Of a stretch of 64,000 nucleotides of DNA, positions 55,780-64,000 are shown piece by piece. A program made the translations under genes and the position numbers. The notes beneath the pieces are model-generated. The model was given only the letters and a program-made list of their open reading frames with translations, did not search any database and was not told the DNA's origin. This DNA comes from Demequina lignilytica (lineage in GTDB: Bacteria; Actinomycetota; Actinomycetes; Actinomycetales; Demequinaceae), in the NCBI RefSeq assembly GCF_030418305.1, contig NZ_JAUHPX010000004.1, forward strand, positions 1 through 64,000, written 5' to 3'. Numbering within the stretch: the first letter of the stretch is position 1; every line of letters starts with the position of its first letter.

Positions 55780-57057
55780 GTGACCGAGACGCCCGCGCCC
55801 CTGTCCTCGCCCCCGGGGGACAACGAACGGGCACCGCTCACGCTTCCCGCGACGGCGGCGGACACCAGCGCGGAGCGGCCGTGGCCGGTCCGGCACCTGT
55901 CCCCCAAGATCGCCGACTACATCGCGCGGCTGCCCGCGGTCTGGGTGGAGGGCCAGGTCCTCAACGTCAAGCGCTGGCGCGAACTGGTGTTCCTCACGCT
56001 GCGTGACACGGACGAGCACATGTCGCTCAGCGCGACGCTGCCCGCCAAGGCCGTCGACGCGCTGGGCACGGACCTGACCGACGGCACGCGAGTGGTCATC
56101 CACGCGAAGCCGCAGTGGTGGGCCAAGCAGGGCACCTTGCAGATGGCCGGCCGCGACGTGCGCCAGGTGGGTCTCGGCGACCTGCTCGCGCGGCTCGAGG
56201 CTCTCAAGGATGCGCTCGCTCGCGAGGGCCTCTTCGACACGGACCGCAAGGTCCCGCTCCCGTTCATCCCCCGCACGGTGGGCCTGGTGTGCGCGACGCA
56301 GGGCGATGCCGAGCACGACGTCGTCGAGAACGCGACGCGCCGGTGGCCCGGCGTGCGCTTCGAGATCCGCCGCGTGACGGTGCAGGGGGCACGTGCGGTC
56401 CCGGAGACCACCGCGGCCATCCGCGAGCTCGACGGCCTCGACCGGGTGGACGTGATCGTGGTCGCGCGCGGCGGCGGATCCTTCGAGGACCTGCTGCCGT
56501 TCAGCGACGAGGCGCTGGTGCGAGCCGCGGCCGCGTGCGCGACCCCGCTGGTCAGCGCCATCGGCCATGAGAAGGACAGCCCTCTCCTGGACCTGGTCGC
56601 CGACTACCGCGCCTCGACCCCGACCGACGCCGGCAAGCGCATCGTCCCCGACGCCGCGGCCGAGGCCGCCGGCATCGCGCGAGCGCGGCAGTCGATGGCC
56701 GGCGCGCTCGCCGCCGGGATCTCGCGCGAGCGGCAGGCTCTCGCGGCGCTGAGGTCGCGTCCCGCCCTCGACCGGCCGGGCACCATGCTGGAGGCGCGCG
56801 CCGTCGAGGCGGCGCGGCTCCGCGCGGACGCCGGTCACGCGCTGGTCAGGTCCCTCTCGTCCACCGAGGCGGAGCTGCGCGAGCTCGCCGCCGGCGTGCG
56901 CGCCCTCAGCCCGCTGAGCACGCTCGAGCGCGGCTTCGCCGTGGTGCGGGACGCCGCCGGCGGGATCGTCCGCGACGCCGCGCAGGTCGGGCCGGGCGAC
57001 ACCCTGCGCATCCGGGTCGCGCGCGGCGAGATCGCCGCCGACGTCTCCGGGACCTGA
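55780..57057 (+). CDS. xseA: Exodeoxyribonuclease VII large subunit
   Basis: A 425-residue XseA. The N-terminal OB-fold domain ([22 protein letters not shown]) binds ssDNA; the catalytic domain contains [20 protein letters not shown] and [23 protein letters not shown], and a C-terminal helical region follows. I start at the GTG 55780 in [10 protein letters not shown]; upstream frame lies inside ispH on the other strand. The partner xseB is at 57752, separated by one opposite-strand gene. Confidence 0.95.
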   Translation: MTETPAPLSSPPGDNERAPLTLPATAADTSAERPWPVRHLSPKIADYIARLPAVWVEGQVLNVKRWRELVFLTLRDTDEHMSLSATLPAKAVDALGTDLTDGTRVVIHAKPQWWAKQGTLQMAGRDVRQVGLGDLLARLEALKDALAREGLFDTDRKVPLPFIPRTVGLVCATQGDAEHDVVENATRRWPGVRFEIRRVTVQGARAVPETTAAIRELDGLDRVDVIVVARGGGSFEDLLPFSDEALVRAAAACATPLVSAIGHEKDSPLLDLVADYRASTPTDAGKRIVPDAAAEAAGIARARQSMAGALAAGISRERQALAALRSRPALDRPGTMLEARAVEAARLRADAGHALVRSLSSTEAELRELAAGVRALSPLSTLERGFAVVRDAAGGIVRDAAQVGPGDTLRIRVARGEIAADVSGT

Positions 57058-57067
57058 CCGCGGAGGG

Positions 57068-57625
57068 TCAGCCCTTCCCGAGCAGGGCGTCCAGCGCATC
57101 GTCGCGCACCCGGTGCGCCGCGACGATCGGCGCGCGCTCGCCCACCGAGGCCGGGTGCGTCGGCGGGAACGCGGGGACCTCCGCCGCCGCGGCCGGGACG
57201 GCGGGGGCCGGAGCCGCCGCGGCGCCGTACCGCTTCGCCTCCGCGAGGCGGGCGCGCGCGTGCTTCGCGTACTCCTTGTGGATCTGCCGGCCCAGACGGG
57301 CGATGACCGGGTCCGGGACCGCGGGATTGCCGATCAGCGCATAGACCACGTCGACGTTCTTGTCCTTCGCGAGGTCCTCGAACAGCTCGACCGGGATCCC
57401 CTGGCGCGGGTTGCTCGCGACGCCGATCCGGACGTCCGCGTTGACGTCCTGCGCCAGCTTGAGCAGCGTGATGATCGGCGTTCCAGGGTGTGCCGCGGCC
57501 GCCGCGCGCACCTTCGCCTCGGGAGAGCGCGCGAGCGTTGCCAGCTCGCCGTCGCTGATGTTGCCCGCGAGCGCCTTCTGCGCGCTCTGCAGTGCCGTCT
57601 GCTGCCCGTTGCCGTCGCTGAACAT
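57068..57625 (-). CDS. Leucine-rich-repeat-variant-like helical repeat protein
   Basis: A 185-residue cytoplasmic protein. Residues 20-110 contain helical repeats of about 24 residues (LATLARSPEAKVRAAAAAHP, then DVNADVRIGVASNPRQGIP, then DKNVDVVYALIGNPAVPDP), like the LRV/HEAT type; the rest is Ala/Pro-rich and ends DDALDALLGKG. GAGG lies before ATG 57625; a GTG two codons earlier is possible. It is inserted on the opposite strand between xseA and xseB. Function unknown, probably protein binding. Confidence 0.7.
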   Translation of the reverse strand: MFSDGNGQQTALQSAQKALAGNISDGELATLARSPEAKVRAAAAAHPGTPIITLLKLAQDVNADVRIGVASNPRQGIPVELFEDLAKDKNVDVVYALIGNPAVPDPVIARLGRQIHKEYAKHARARLAEAKRYGAAAAPAPAVPAAAAEVPAFPPTHPASVGERAPIVAAHRVRDDALDALLGKG

Positions 57626-57751
57626 GTCCACCTCGTCGTGTCTCGTTCTCGATGCGTGCTGTGCCTCATGGGACGGGGCATCGCACGGGTTATGACGCGA
57701 CTAACGGCGCGAGATCGCCTCGACTTGAGTGCATTCGGTAGCGTCGGGCAC

Positions 57752-58027
57752 GTGACTGACGCGACGAGCCCGCTCGAGACACCGGTGGACGACCTCTCCT
57801 ACGAGGAGGCCCGCGACCAGCTCGTCGGGATCGTCGCGCGGCTCGAGGCGGGCAGCGCGACGCTCGAGGAGTCGCTCGGGCTGTGGGAGCGTGGTGAGGC
57901 GCTGGCCGCCCGCTGCCAGACGCTGCTCGACGGCGCCCGCGACAGGATCGCGGCCGCACGCGGCGTCGATGAGGACGATGCGGACGCCGGGATCGTCGGA
58001 GTGGCGGCGACGGACGACGAGGACTGA
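57752..58027 (+). CDS. xseB: Exodeoxyribonuclease VII small subunit
   Basis: A 91-residue XseB. The core [20 protein letters not shown], then [22 protein letters not shown], is the family signature; an acidic tail follows. The GTG at 57752 is preceded seven bases earlier by TAGCGT, so a leaderless message is possible. fumC follows after 58 bp. Confidence 0.94.
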   Translation: MTDATSPLETPVDDLSYEEARDQLVGIVARLEAGSATLEESLGLWERGEALAARCQTLLDGARDRIAAARGVDEDDADAGIVGVAATDDED

Positions 58028-58085
58028 CGCCGGAACGTCGCGACGGGGGTCCCCGGGCCCGCGCCTCCGTGCAAGAATCGGCGCC

Positions 58086-59474
58086 ATGACAACGGAGTTC
58101 CGCATCGAGCACGACACCATGGGCGAGGTCCGCGTCCCGGCCGACGCCCTCTACCGCGCGCAGACGCAGCGCGCCGTCGAGAACTTCCCCATCTCGGGGA
58201 TCACCCTCGAGCGCCGCCACATCGAGGCGCTCGCGCGGGTGAAGAAGGCGGCCGCCCGCGCGAATGCGGAGCTGGGCGTCCTGGACCAGGGGATCGCCGA
58301 TGCGATCGTCGCCGCCGCCGAGGAGGTCGCGGGCGGCGCGCACGACGCCCACTTCCCCGTCGACGTCTTCCAGACCGGCTCCGGCACGTCCTCGAACATG
58401 AACACCAACGAGGTGATCGCGACGCTCGCCACCCGCGCGCTCGGGGCGGACGTGCACCCGAACGACCACGTCAACGCCTCGCAGTCGAGCAACGACGTCT
58501 TCCCGACCTCGGTGCACGTCGCGGCGACCGCGGCGCTCGTCGGCGACCTGATCCCCGCGCTCGAGCACCTCGCGACCACGCTCGAGGCGAAGGCGGAGGA
58601 GTTCGCCGACGTCTTCAAGTCGGGCCGCACCCACCTGATGGACGCCACCCCGGTGACGCTTGGCCAGGAGTTCTCCGGCTACGCGGCCGCCGTCCGCTAC
58701 GGGGTCGAGCGCCTCCTGGTCGCCCTTCCCCGCGTCGCAGAGGTCCCGCTCGGCGGCACCGCGGTCGGCACGGGCATCAACACGCCCGCCGGATTCCCGC
58801 AGCGCGTGATCGCGCTGCTCGCCGAGGACACCGGCCTCCCGATCACCGAGGCCCGCAACCACTTCGAGGCGCAGTCCGCGCGCGACGGTCTGGTCGAGGT
58901 CTCCGGCGCGCTGCGCACCATCGCCGTGTCGCTCACCAAGATCTGCAACGACCTGCGGTGGATGGGCTCGGGCCCGAACACCGGCCTGGGCGAGATCGCG
59001 CTGCCGGACCTCCAGCCGGGCTCGTCGATCATGCCGGGCAAGGTGAACCCCGTGGTCCCGGAGGCCGTCCTCATGGTCTGCGCGCGCGTCGTGGGCAACG
59101 ACGCCACCGTGGCCTGGGCGGGCGCGTCCGGCGCCTTCGAGCTCAACGTGCAGATCCCCGTGATGGCGCTGGGCACCCTGGAGTCGATCCGGCTGCTGTC
59201 CTCGGCCGTCCGCGTGCTCGCGGACCGCACCGTCGCCGGCACCGTCGCGAACGTGGACCGCGCCCGCTTCCTCGCCGAGGCCAGCCCGAGCATCGTCACC
59301 CCGCTCAACCGGGTGATCGGCTACGAGAACGCCGCCGCGATCGCCAAGCACGCGGTGAAGAAGGGCATGACGGTGCGCGAGGCCACCGTCGACCTCGGGT
59401 TCGTCGAGCGCGGGGAGATCAGCCTCGAGCAGCTCGACGCGCTGCTCGACGTCACCACGATGGTGGGCCGCTGA
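58086..59474 (+). CDS. fumC: Class II fumarate hydratase
   Basis: A 462-residue FumC that interconverts fumarate and malate in the TCA cycle. The signature loop [11 protein letters not shown] is at about 315, with [14 protein letters not shown] and the catalytic-site [14 protein letters not shown] earlier. An AAGAAT hexamer seven bases before the ATG suggests a leaderless start. A strong hairpin follows at 59501. Confidence 0.97.
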   Translation: MTTEFRIEHDTMGEVRVPADALYRAQTQRAVENFPISGITLERRHIEALARVKKAAARANAELGVLDQGIADAIVAAAEEVAGGAHDAHFPVDVFQTGSGTSSNMNTNEVIATLATRALGADVHPNDHVNASQSSNDVFPTSVHVAATAALVGDLIPALEHLATTLEAKAEEFADVFKSGRTHLMDATPVTLGQEFSGYAAAVRYGVERLLVALPRVAEVPLGGTAVGTGINTPAGFPQRVIALLAEDTGLPITEARNHFEAQSARDGLVEVSGALRTIAVSLTKICNDLRWMGSGPNTGLGEIALPDLQPGSSIMPGKVNPVVPEAVLMVCARVVGNDATVAWAGASGAFELNVQIPVMALGTLESIRLLSSAVRVLADRTVAGTVANVDRARFLAEASPSIVTPLNRVIGYENAAAIAKHAVKKGMTVREATVDLGFVERGEISLEQLDALLDVTTMVGR

Positions 59475-59500
59475 GAACACGCCGCTGACCAGCGCCGATA

Positions 59501-59530
59501 TCGCCCCCGGGACGTAGGTCCCGGGGGCGA
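59501..59530 (+). terminator. Terminator of fumC
   Basis: Perfect 13-bp arms TCGCCCCCGGGAC (59501-59513) and GTCCCGGGGGCGA (59518-59530) with loop GTAG, 26 bases after the fumC stop. TACGAT three bases later may be the -10 box of the next gene. Confidence 0.85.
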
Positions 59531-59626
59531 GGTACGATTGAGGGCGATTTTCCACGCACCGTCGCGGGACGGCGACGCGGGAACACGGCGGACCTCTCCC
59601 GCGGTTCCCCCTGCAGGAGGTTCCCC

Positions 59627-60940
59627 ATGTCCCGGACACGCGTTCTCATCCTCGGAGGCGGCTACGTCGGCCTCTACACCGCGCTCACCCTCAAGAAGAA
59701 GGCGCGCGACAAGGTCGACATCACCGTGCTCGACCGGCGGCCGTACATGACGTACGCCCCGTTCCTGCCAGAGGTGGGCGCCGGGTCCATCGAGCCGCGC
59801 CATGCCGTGGTGCCGCTGCGCCGTGAGCTCCCCGAGGTGCGCGTGCTCCAGGGCAAGGTCGACTCGATCGTGCACGCCGACCGGCGGGTGACGGCGACCA
59901 CCGACCTCGGCGAGGAGCTCGTGGTCGAGTACGACGAGCTCGTGGTCGCGCTCGGCGCGGTCTCGCGGACCCTGCCCATCCCCGGCCTGCTGGAGTTCGG
60001 CATCGGCTTCAAGTACGTGGAGGAGGCGATCAGCCTGCGCAACCGCGTCCTGGGACGCATCGCCCGCGCCGCGACCACCACCGACGCCGAGCTGCGCCGC
60101 AAGCTCCTGACGTTCGTGTTCGTGGGCGGCGGCTTCGCCGGCGTCGAGGCCTTCGCGGAGACCGAGGACATGGCCAAGGCGGCGCTGCGCTACTACCCGG
60201 AGCTGTCCCGCTCGGACCTCAACTTCGTGATGGTGGAGGCGGCACCGCGCATCCTGCCCGAGATGGGGCCGGAGATGGGCGCGTACACCGTGACGGAGCT
60301 CGAGGATCGCGGCATGCGCGTCCTGCTCGAGACCCGCCTCGAGAGCTGCGTCGACGGCCACGTGGTGCTGTCCAACGGCGAGGAGTTCGAGGCGGACACG
60401 GTGGTGTGGACCGCCGGCGTCAAGCCCTCGCCCGTGATCCAGGCCTCCGACCTGCCGCTCGGCCCCCGCGGTCACGTCAACACGGCGGCGACCCTCCAGG
60501 TGATCGACGACTCGGGCGCGCCGATCGGCGGCGCCTGGGCCGCGGGCGACTGCGCGCAGGTCCCGAACCTGGTCGAGGGCGAGGGCGACTGGTGCGCTCC
60601 CAGCGCCCAGCACGCGGTCCGTCAGGCGAAGCACCTGGGCACGAACCTCGCCCGACACCTCGCGGGCGACCCGCTCGACGAGTACAAGCACAAGCACCTC
60701 GGCGTGGTGGCCTCGCTGGGCCTCAACAAGGGCGTCGCGACCACCATGGGGTTCAAGCTGCGCGGCTGGCCGGCCTGGGTCATGCACCGCACGTACCACC
60801 TGCTCGCGATCCCGACCTTCAACCGCAAGGCCCGGGTCGCCCTGGACTGGACCGCGGCGGTGTTCTTCCGCCGCGACCTCGTGTCGATGGGCCGCATCCA
60901 GGAGCCGCGCCGCGCGTTCGAGGAGGCCGCGCGCTCCTAG
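59627..60940 (+). CDS. ndh: Type II NADH dehydrogenase (NAD(P)/FAD-dependent oxidoreductase)
   Basis: A 437-residue single-subunit NADH:quinone oxidoreductase-type flavoprotein. The FAD-binding GGGYVGLYTALTLKK is at the N-terminus, the NADH-binding FVGGGFAGVEAFAE at about 167, and AAGDCAQVPN near 310 is the second FAD motif. The C-terminus has an amphipathic region for membrane attachment. AGGAGG precedes ATG by about seven bases. It would feed electrons from NADH to the quinone pool without proton pumping. Confidence 0.92.
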   Translation: MSRTRVLILGGGYVGLYTALTLKKKARDKVDITVLDRRPYMTYAPFLPEVGAGSIEPRHAVVPLRRELPEVRVLQGKVDSIVHADRRVTATTDLGEELVVEYDELVVALGAVSRTLPIPGLLEFGIGFKYVEEAISLRNRVLGRIARAATTTDAELRRKLLTFVFVGGGFAGVEAFAETEDMAKAALRYYPELSRSDLNFVMVEAAPRILPEMGPEMGAYTVTELEDRGMRVLLETRLESCVDGHVVLSNGEEFEADTVVWTAGVKPSPVIQASDLPLGPRGHVNTAATLQVIDDSGAPIGGAWAAGDCAQVPNLVEGEGDWCAPSAQHAVRQAKHLGTNLARHLAGDPLDEYKHKHLGVVASLGLNKGVATTMGFKLRGWPAWVMHRTYHLLAIPTFNRKARVALDWTAAVFFRRDLVSMGRIQEPRRAFEEAARS

Positions 60941-60965
60941 AGCGAGGCCCCGCCCCCCTCCGCCG

Positions 60966-61066
60966 CCGGACGCTCCGCACGGATCTGGCCCGGACACGCC
61001 GGGCGCAACCCGTGCATCGTCCCAACCCGACGGCGTGTCGCCGTCGATTCCGTGCGGACTGTCCGG
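60966..61066. repeat. Intergenic inverted-repeat element, copy B (101 bp)
   Basis: Left end CCGGACGCTCCGCACGGA (60966-60983) and right end TCCGTGCGGACTGTCCGG (61049-61066) pair at 16 of 18 positions. The internal perfect hairpin at 61028-61046 (8-bp arms, TGT loop) is identical in sequence to that of copy A. The dispersed word GCATCGTCC lies at 61014. Located between convergent ndh and hemH, where it may also terminate transcription. Confidence 0.85.
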
Positions 61067-61080
61067 TGGAGCGGGGTGGG

Positions 61081-62268
61081 TCAGCCCTCCGACGCGACCG
61101 TGGGCTTGGGCGCGCGGCCCAGGCAGCAGTCGGTCGGGCACACGTCCTGCCACGGCCCCAGGCCGGTGAGCGCGACGCGGTCGCGCGGCGTGCCTCCGGG
61201 CGTCACGTGGCGCTCCTCGACCAGGTCGATCAGGCCGGCGACGAACGCCGGGTCGATGCCCACGGTCGGCACGCGCACGGCCGCCAGGCCGCGCTCCGCG
61301 CACGTCTCGAGCGCCTCGTTGTCGAGGTCCCACGCGACCTCCATGTGGTCGGACACGAAGCCGACCGGGGAGATCACCAGGCCGGTCACCGACGCGGGCA
61401 GCGCCTCGATCGCGTCGTTGACGTCGGGCTCGAGCCACGGCACCTCGGGCGCGCCCGAGCGCGACTGGAACACCAGCGACCACTCCGCGGTCGGGAACTC
61501 GTCCGCGACGGCATCCATGATGAGCGCGGCGACGGCGCGCTGCTGCTCGACGTACCAGCCGCCGCCGGCGAACCACTCGTCCGCGCCGCCGGTCGGCACC
61601 TCGGTGCCGTCGGGCCGCGCCTCGCGGGGACCGGAGACGTCGGCCGCCGCGGTCGGGATCGAATGGGTCGCGAACATGACGTGCGGCGCCGCGCCGTCCC
61701 CCTGCGCCGCGAGGGTCCGCAGGCCGGCACGCACGGCGTCGATGTTGGGGTTCACGAAGCCCGGGTGGTCGAAGTACTGGCGCACCTTGTCCAGCTCGAG
61801 CTCTCCCGCGAGCCCGGTCTCCTCGAGAGCGGTCGCGAGGTCCTCGCGGTACGCCCGGCAGCCCGAGTAGCTCGAGAACGCGGTGGTGACCAGCACCAGC
61901 ACCTTGCGGTGGCCGTCCGCGTGGAGCTCCTTCAGGGCATCCGCGAAGTACGGCGCCCAGAAGCGGTTCCCCCAGTACACCGGGAGGTCGAGGCCGCGGT
62001 CGGCGATCTCGGCCTCCAGCGCGGCCTTGAGGTCGCGGTTCTGGTCGTTGATCGGGCTGATGCCGCCGAAGTGGCGGTAGTGGTGCGCCACCTCCTCGAG
62101 CCGCTCGTCGGGGATGCCCCGGCCGCGGGTGACGTTGCGCAGGTAGGGGATCACGTCCTCCTGGCCCTCGGGGCCGCCGAAGCCTGCGAGGAGGATCGCG
62201 TCGTAGGTCGCGGCGGGCAGGGTGCGGGACGATGCGGCGAGCGGCGGCAGGGCGACGGCCTCGGTCAT
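61081..62268 (-). CDS. hemH: Coproporphyrin III ferrochelatase
   Basis: A 395-residue ferrochelatase (CpfC/HemH) that inserts iron into coproporphyrin III in the Gram-positive heme route. Motifs are GFGGPEGQEDVIPYL near residue 28, FATHSIP with the metal-site His, and VSPVGFVSDHMEVAWDLD. Cysteines in SGCRAYRED and in the C-terminal DVCPTDCCLGR match the [2Fe-2S] ligands of actinobacterial enzymes. ATG overlaps the chdC stop (ATGA), so they are coupled. Confidence 0.95.
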   Translation of the reverse strand: MTEAVALPPLAASSRTLPAATYDAILLAGFGGPEGQEDVIPYLRNVTRGRGIPDERLEEVAHHYRHFGGISPINDQNRDLKAALEAEIADRGLDLPVYWGNRFWAPYFADALKELHADGHRKVLVLVTTAFSSYSGCRAYREDLATALEETGLAGELELDKVRQYFDHPGFVNPNIDAVRAGLRTLAAQGDGAAPHVMFATHSIPTAAADVSGPREARPDGTEVPTGGADEWFAGGGWYVEQQRAVAALIMDAVADEFPTAEWSLVFQSRSGAPEVPWLEPDVNDAIEALPASVTGLVISPVGFVSDHMEVAWDLDNEALETCAERGLAAVRVPTVGIDPAFVAGLIDLVEERHVTPGGTPRDRVALTGLGPWQDVCPTDCCLGRAPKPTVASEG

Positions 62269-62939
62269 GACGCGAGCACCTCCACGGCCTCGGCGGTGGT
62301 GATGCGGCGACCGGTGTAGAAGGGCAGCTCCTCGCGCACGTGGCGCCGGGCCTCCGTGTAGCGGAGGTCGCGCATCATGTCGACCAGCTCGGTGACGTCG
62401 TCGGCCTCCATCGGCAGCAGCCACTCGTAATCGCCCAGCGCGAAGGCGGCGACGGTGTTCGCGACGACCCCCGAGTACTTCGCGCCCGCGATGCCGTGCT
62501 CGCGGAGCATGACGGAGCGCTCCTCCTCGGGGAGCAGGTACCACTCGTAGGACCGCACGAACGGGTAGACCGTCAGCCAGTCGCGTGCGCGCTCGCCGCG
62601 CAGGAAGCCCGGCACGTGGCGCTTGTTGAACTCGGCGTCGCGGTGCACGCCCGCGGCGGACCACGTGAGCGTGGTCTCCGCGAGGAGCTCGGTGGCGCGC
62701 AGCTCGCGCAGCGCGAGCTGCAGGTCCTCGAGGACCGGGCCGTGCAGCCACAGCATGACGGTGCCGTCCGCGCGCAGCCCGGAGACGTCGTAGATGCCGC
62801 GCAGGACCACGTCGTGCTCGGCGAGCTCGGTGACCGCGGAGTCGAAGTGCTCGACCACGTCGGCGAGGTCCTCGTCGGGGGCGTGCAGCAGCCCGTCGAG
62901 CACGGAGAACAGCGTGAAGCCGTGAGGGGAGTCGCTCAT
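62265..62939 (-). CDS. chdC: Coproheme decarboxylase (HemQ/ChdC)
   Basis: A 224-residue chlorite-dismutase-fold protein that oxidatively decarboxylates coproheme to heme b. Family segments TVYPFVRSYEWYLLPEEER (with the conserved Tyr and neighbouring residues of the active site) and GDYEWLLPMEADDVTELVDMM are clear. It is coupled with hemH and follows hemY, giving the last three steps of the coproporphyrin-dependent pathway. ATG 62948 is an alternative start. Confidence 0.95.
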   Translation of the reverse strand: MSDSPHGFTLFSVLDGLLHAPDEDLADVVEHFDSAVTELAEHDVVLRGIYDVSGLRADGTVMLWLHGPVLEDLQLALRELRATELLAETTLTWSAAGVHRDAEFNKRHVPGFLRGERARDWLTVYPFVRSYEWYLLPEEERSVMLREHGIAGAKYSGVVANTVAAFALGDYEWLLPMEADDVTELVDMMRDLRYTEARRHVREELPFYTGRRITTAEAVEVLAS

Positions 62940-63001
62940 GCGACCCATCTTCCCCCGCCGTGCGCCCCGGGGCGAAATCTGCGCCCCGCTCCTCCTCTCC
63001 C

Positions 63002-63102
63002 CCGGACGCTCCGCACGGAATCCGCGGCGACACGCCGCGGCCGGCGCGCGCATCGTCCCGTGGGCGCGGCGTGTCGGGATCAGCTCCGTGCGGGCTGTCC
63101 GG
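63002..63102. repeat. Intergenic inverted-repeat element, copy C (101 bp)
   Basis: Left end identical to copy B (63002-63019); right end 63085-63102 differs by one base. A perfect internal hairpin with 8-bp arms and ACA loop is at 63022-63040, and CGCATCGTCC at 63049-63058. It lies between chdC and hemY on the same strand, with the right end running 23 bases into the hemY 3' end. It may act as an intra-operon RNA structure. Confidence 0.85.
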
Positions 63103-64000
63103 GGGTGGGGCGCTGCTCCGCGCCGACGATCGCGGCGAGCCCGCTCAGCCCGGCCGCCGATCCGACCAGCTCGAGCCCCGGCAGCGGCGCCCTGTCGGGC
63201 ACCCGCGCGGGGGACGCGTCGTCCCACACCACCGTCCGGGACGCGCGGACCTGCGGCGGCGCGAGCGGCACGCCGAGCAGCCGCGCCGCATCGTCGACGG
63301 CGTGCGCGGCGACGTCCTCGTCCGGATCCGGCAGCGCGTAGGACAGGCGCACCACGTGCAGACCGTCGGCCGCCTCGCGCAGCCACCGCCACTTCGCGGT
63401 CGCGTGGGTGAGCGCCTTCGCGCGGGTCACGCCATCCGTCGCGAGCACCCCGGTGCCGCGCGGGGCGGCGTCGAGCGCGGGCGCGTCGAGCACCAGCGTC
63501 ACGAGCGCGACCCGGCGGGCCGCAGCCTCGGGTGCGGTGTCGAGCGCGGGGACCAGGCGCCCCGCCACGGCAGCGGTGGTGGCGAGGACCAGCGTGTCCG
63601 CGGTCATGGTGCCGCCGCCGGCGCGCACGTGCCACGCGCCGTCCGCGCGCACGACCGACTCCGCCTCGGTGCCGCCGAGCAGGCGGACGCCGTCGGCGAG
63701 CGCCGCGTCCGCGAGCGCCTGCGCGATGCGCCAGATGCCGCCTCGCACGCCGAGCACGGCCGACCCGGCGGGCGCGAGGGCACGCCGGCGCTCCGCCAGC
63801 GCGGTGAGGCTGCCCGCGGCCCGCAGCTGAGCAGGCAGGGTCGGGTCGATCGCCGCCAACGGCAGCTCGTCGAGCGGGCGCGAGTACACGCCCTGCAGCA
63901 CCGGCGCCACGAGCATCCGCGCGACCCGCTCTCCCAGCCGCGATCGCACCAGCGACCCGACGGTCGCATCGTCGGCGACATCGCCGAGCGGACGTCCACG
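63080..64000 (-). CDS. hemY: Protoporphyrinogen/coproporphyrinogen III oxidase, partial
   Basis: The C-terminal 306 residues of a HemY-type FAD oxidase; the reading frame is open to the window edge, so the 5' part is outside. Visible are the helical/substrate part VLQGVYSRPLDELPL, the GGIWRIAQALADA segment, and the C-terminal LPGLELVGSAAGLSGLAAIVGAE region that closes the FAD site. It oxidises coproporphyrinogen III (CgoX role) upstream of hemH and chdC. A GTG at 63949 is internal, not the start. Confidence 0.9.
   Translation of the reverse strand, partial: RGRPLGDVADDATVGSLVRSRLGERVARMLVAPVLQGVYSRPLDELPLAAIDPTLPAQLRAAGSLTALAERRRALAPAGSAVLGVRGGIWRIAQALADAALADGVRLLGGTEAESVVRADGAWHVRAGGGTMTADTLVLATTAAVAGRLVPALDTAPEAAARRVALVTLVLDAPALDAAPRGTGVLATDGVTRAKALTHATAKWRWLREAADGLHVVRLSYALPDPDEDVAAHAVDDAARLLGVPLAPPQVRASRTVVWDDASPARVPDRAPLPGLELVGSAAGLSGLAAIVGAEQRPTPGQPARS

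Overview
The window is very GC-rich, with strong third-position C/G bias, frequent GTG starts and several likely leaderless genes. It reads as an actinobacterium, most likely of the order Micrococcales. Supporting gene content: actinobacterial DapD, DUF3117, a RamB-like regulator, GTP-type PEPCK, the heme genes hemY(cgoX)-chdC-hemH of the coproporphyrin route, and a sigE-rseA-htrA-tatB block with a divergent O-methyltransferase, as in mycobacteria. I cannot name the species. I see no rRNA, tRNA, CRISPR array, prophage or transposase.

Layout. 0-6.9 kb: exported protein, YihY, trpS, tatB, htrA-like protease, anti-sigma factor, sigE (all minus), then an O-methyltransferase (plus). 7-16.5 kb: DUF3117, LOG enzyme, dapE, dapD, lysozyme-like protein, citrate synthase, dapC, ferredoxin, VanW protein and a small membrane protein; three lysine/peptidoglycan genes (dapC, dapD, dapE) lie here. 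16.5-27.1 kb: typA, EamA exporter, CGNR regulator, PH-domain protein, ramB-like regulator divergent from pckG, a membrane alpha/beta hydrolase, a DUF1801 protein and a MIP channel.

27.2-44.5 kb is an accessory catabolic island. It holds an oligopeptide-type ABC importer without an adjacent binding protein (one gene is a permease-ATPase fusion), two M81 (MlrC-like) metallopeptidases flanking a creatinase-like M24 hydrolase, two LacI regulators, an old-yellow-enzyme reductase, a NodB/PuuE-type amidohydrolase, a lone solute-binding lipoprotein, an MFS transporter, a HAD phosphatase and a RidA protein. Three intergenic regions share a tandem TTGCGC operator-like motif, suggesting one regulon. The natural reading is uptake and stepwise hydrolysis or reduction of a peptide-like, imide-like or otherwise modified amide compound; the substrate is unknown.

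44.5-64 kb: LtrA, a VOC protein, ychF, a complete second oligopeptide ABC operon (dppA-B-C and a double ATPase), rmuC, ispH, xseA, a leucine-rich-repeat-variant protein, xseB, fumC, a type II NADH dehydrogenase, hemH, chdC and a truncated hemY at the right edge.

Three signals are not explained by genes. First, the 9-mer GGACGATGC (mostly as the 10-mer GGACGATGCG) occurs at least 26 times in 64 kb, evenly on both strands, and twice as inverted pairs just after genes, which resembles a DNA-uptake-type or protein-binding genome signature. Second, three 101-102 bp intergenic elements have matching terminal inverted repeats and an internal hairpin. Third, a 556-bp segment is identical in the two LacI genes and has codon usage unlike its flanks, which indicates recent gene conversion or segment replacement.
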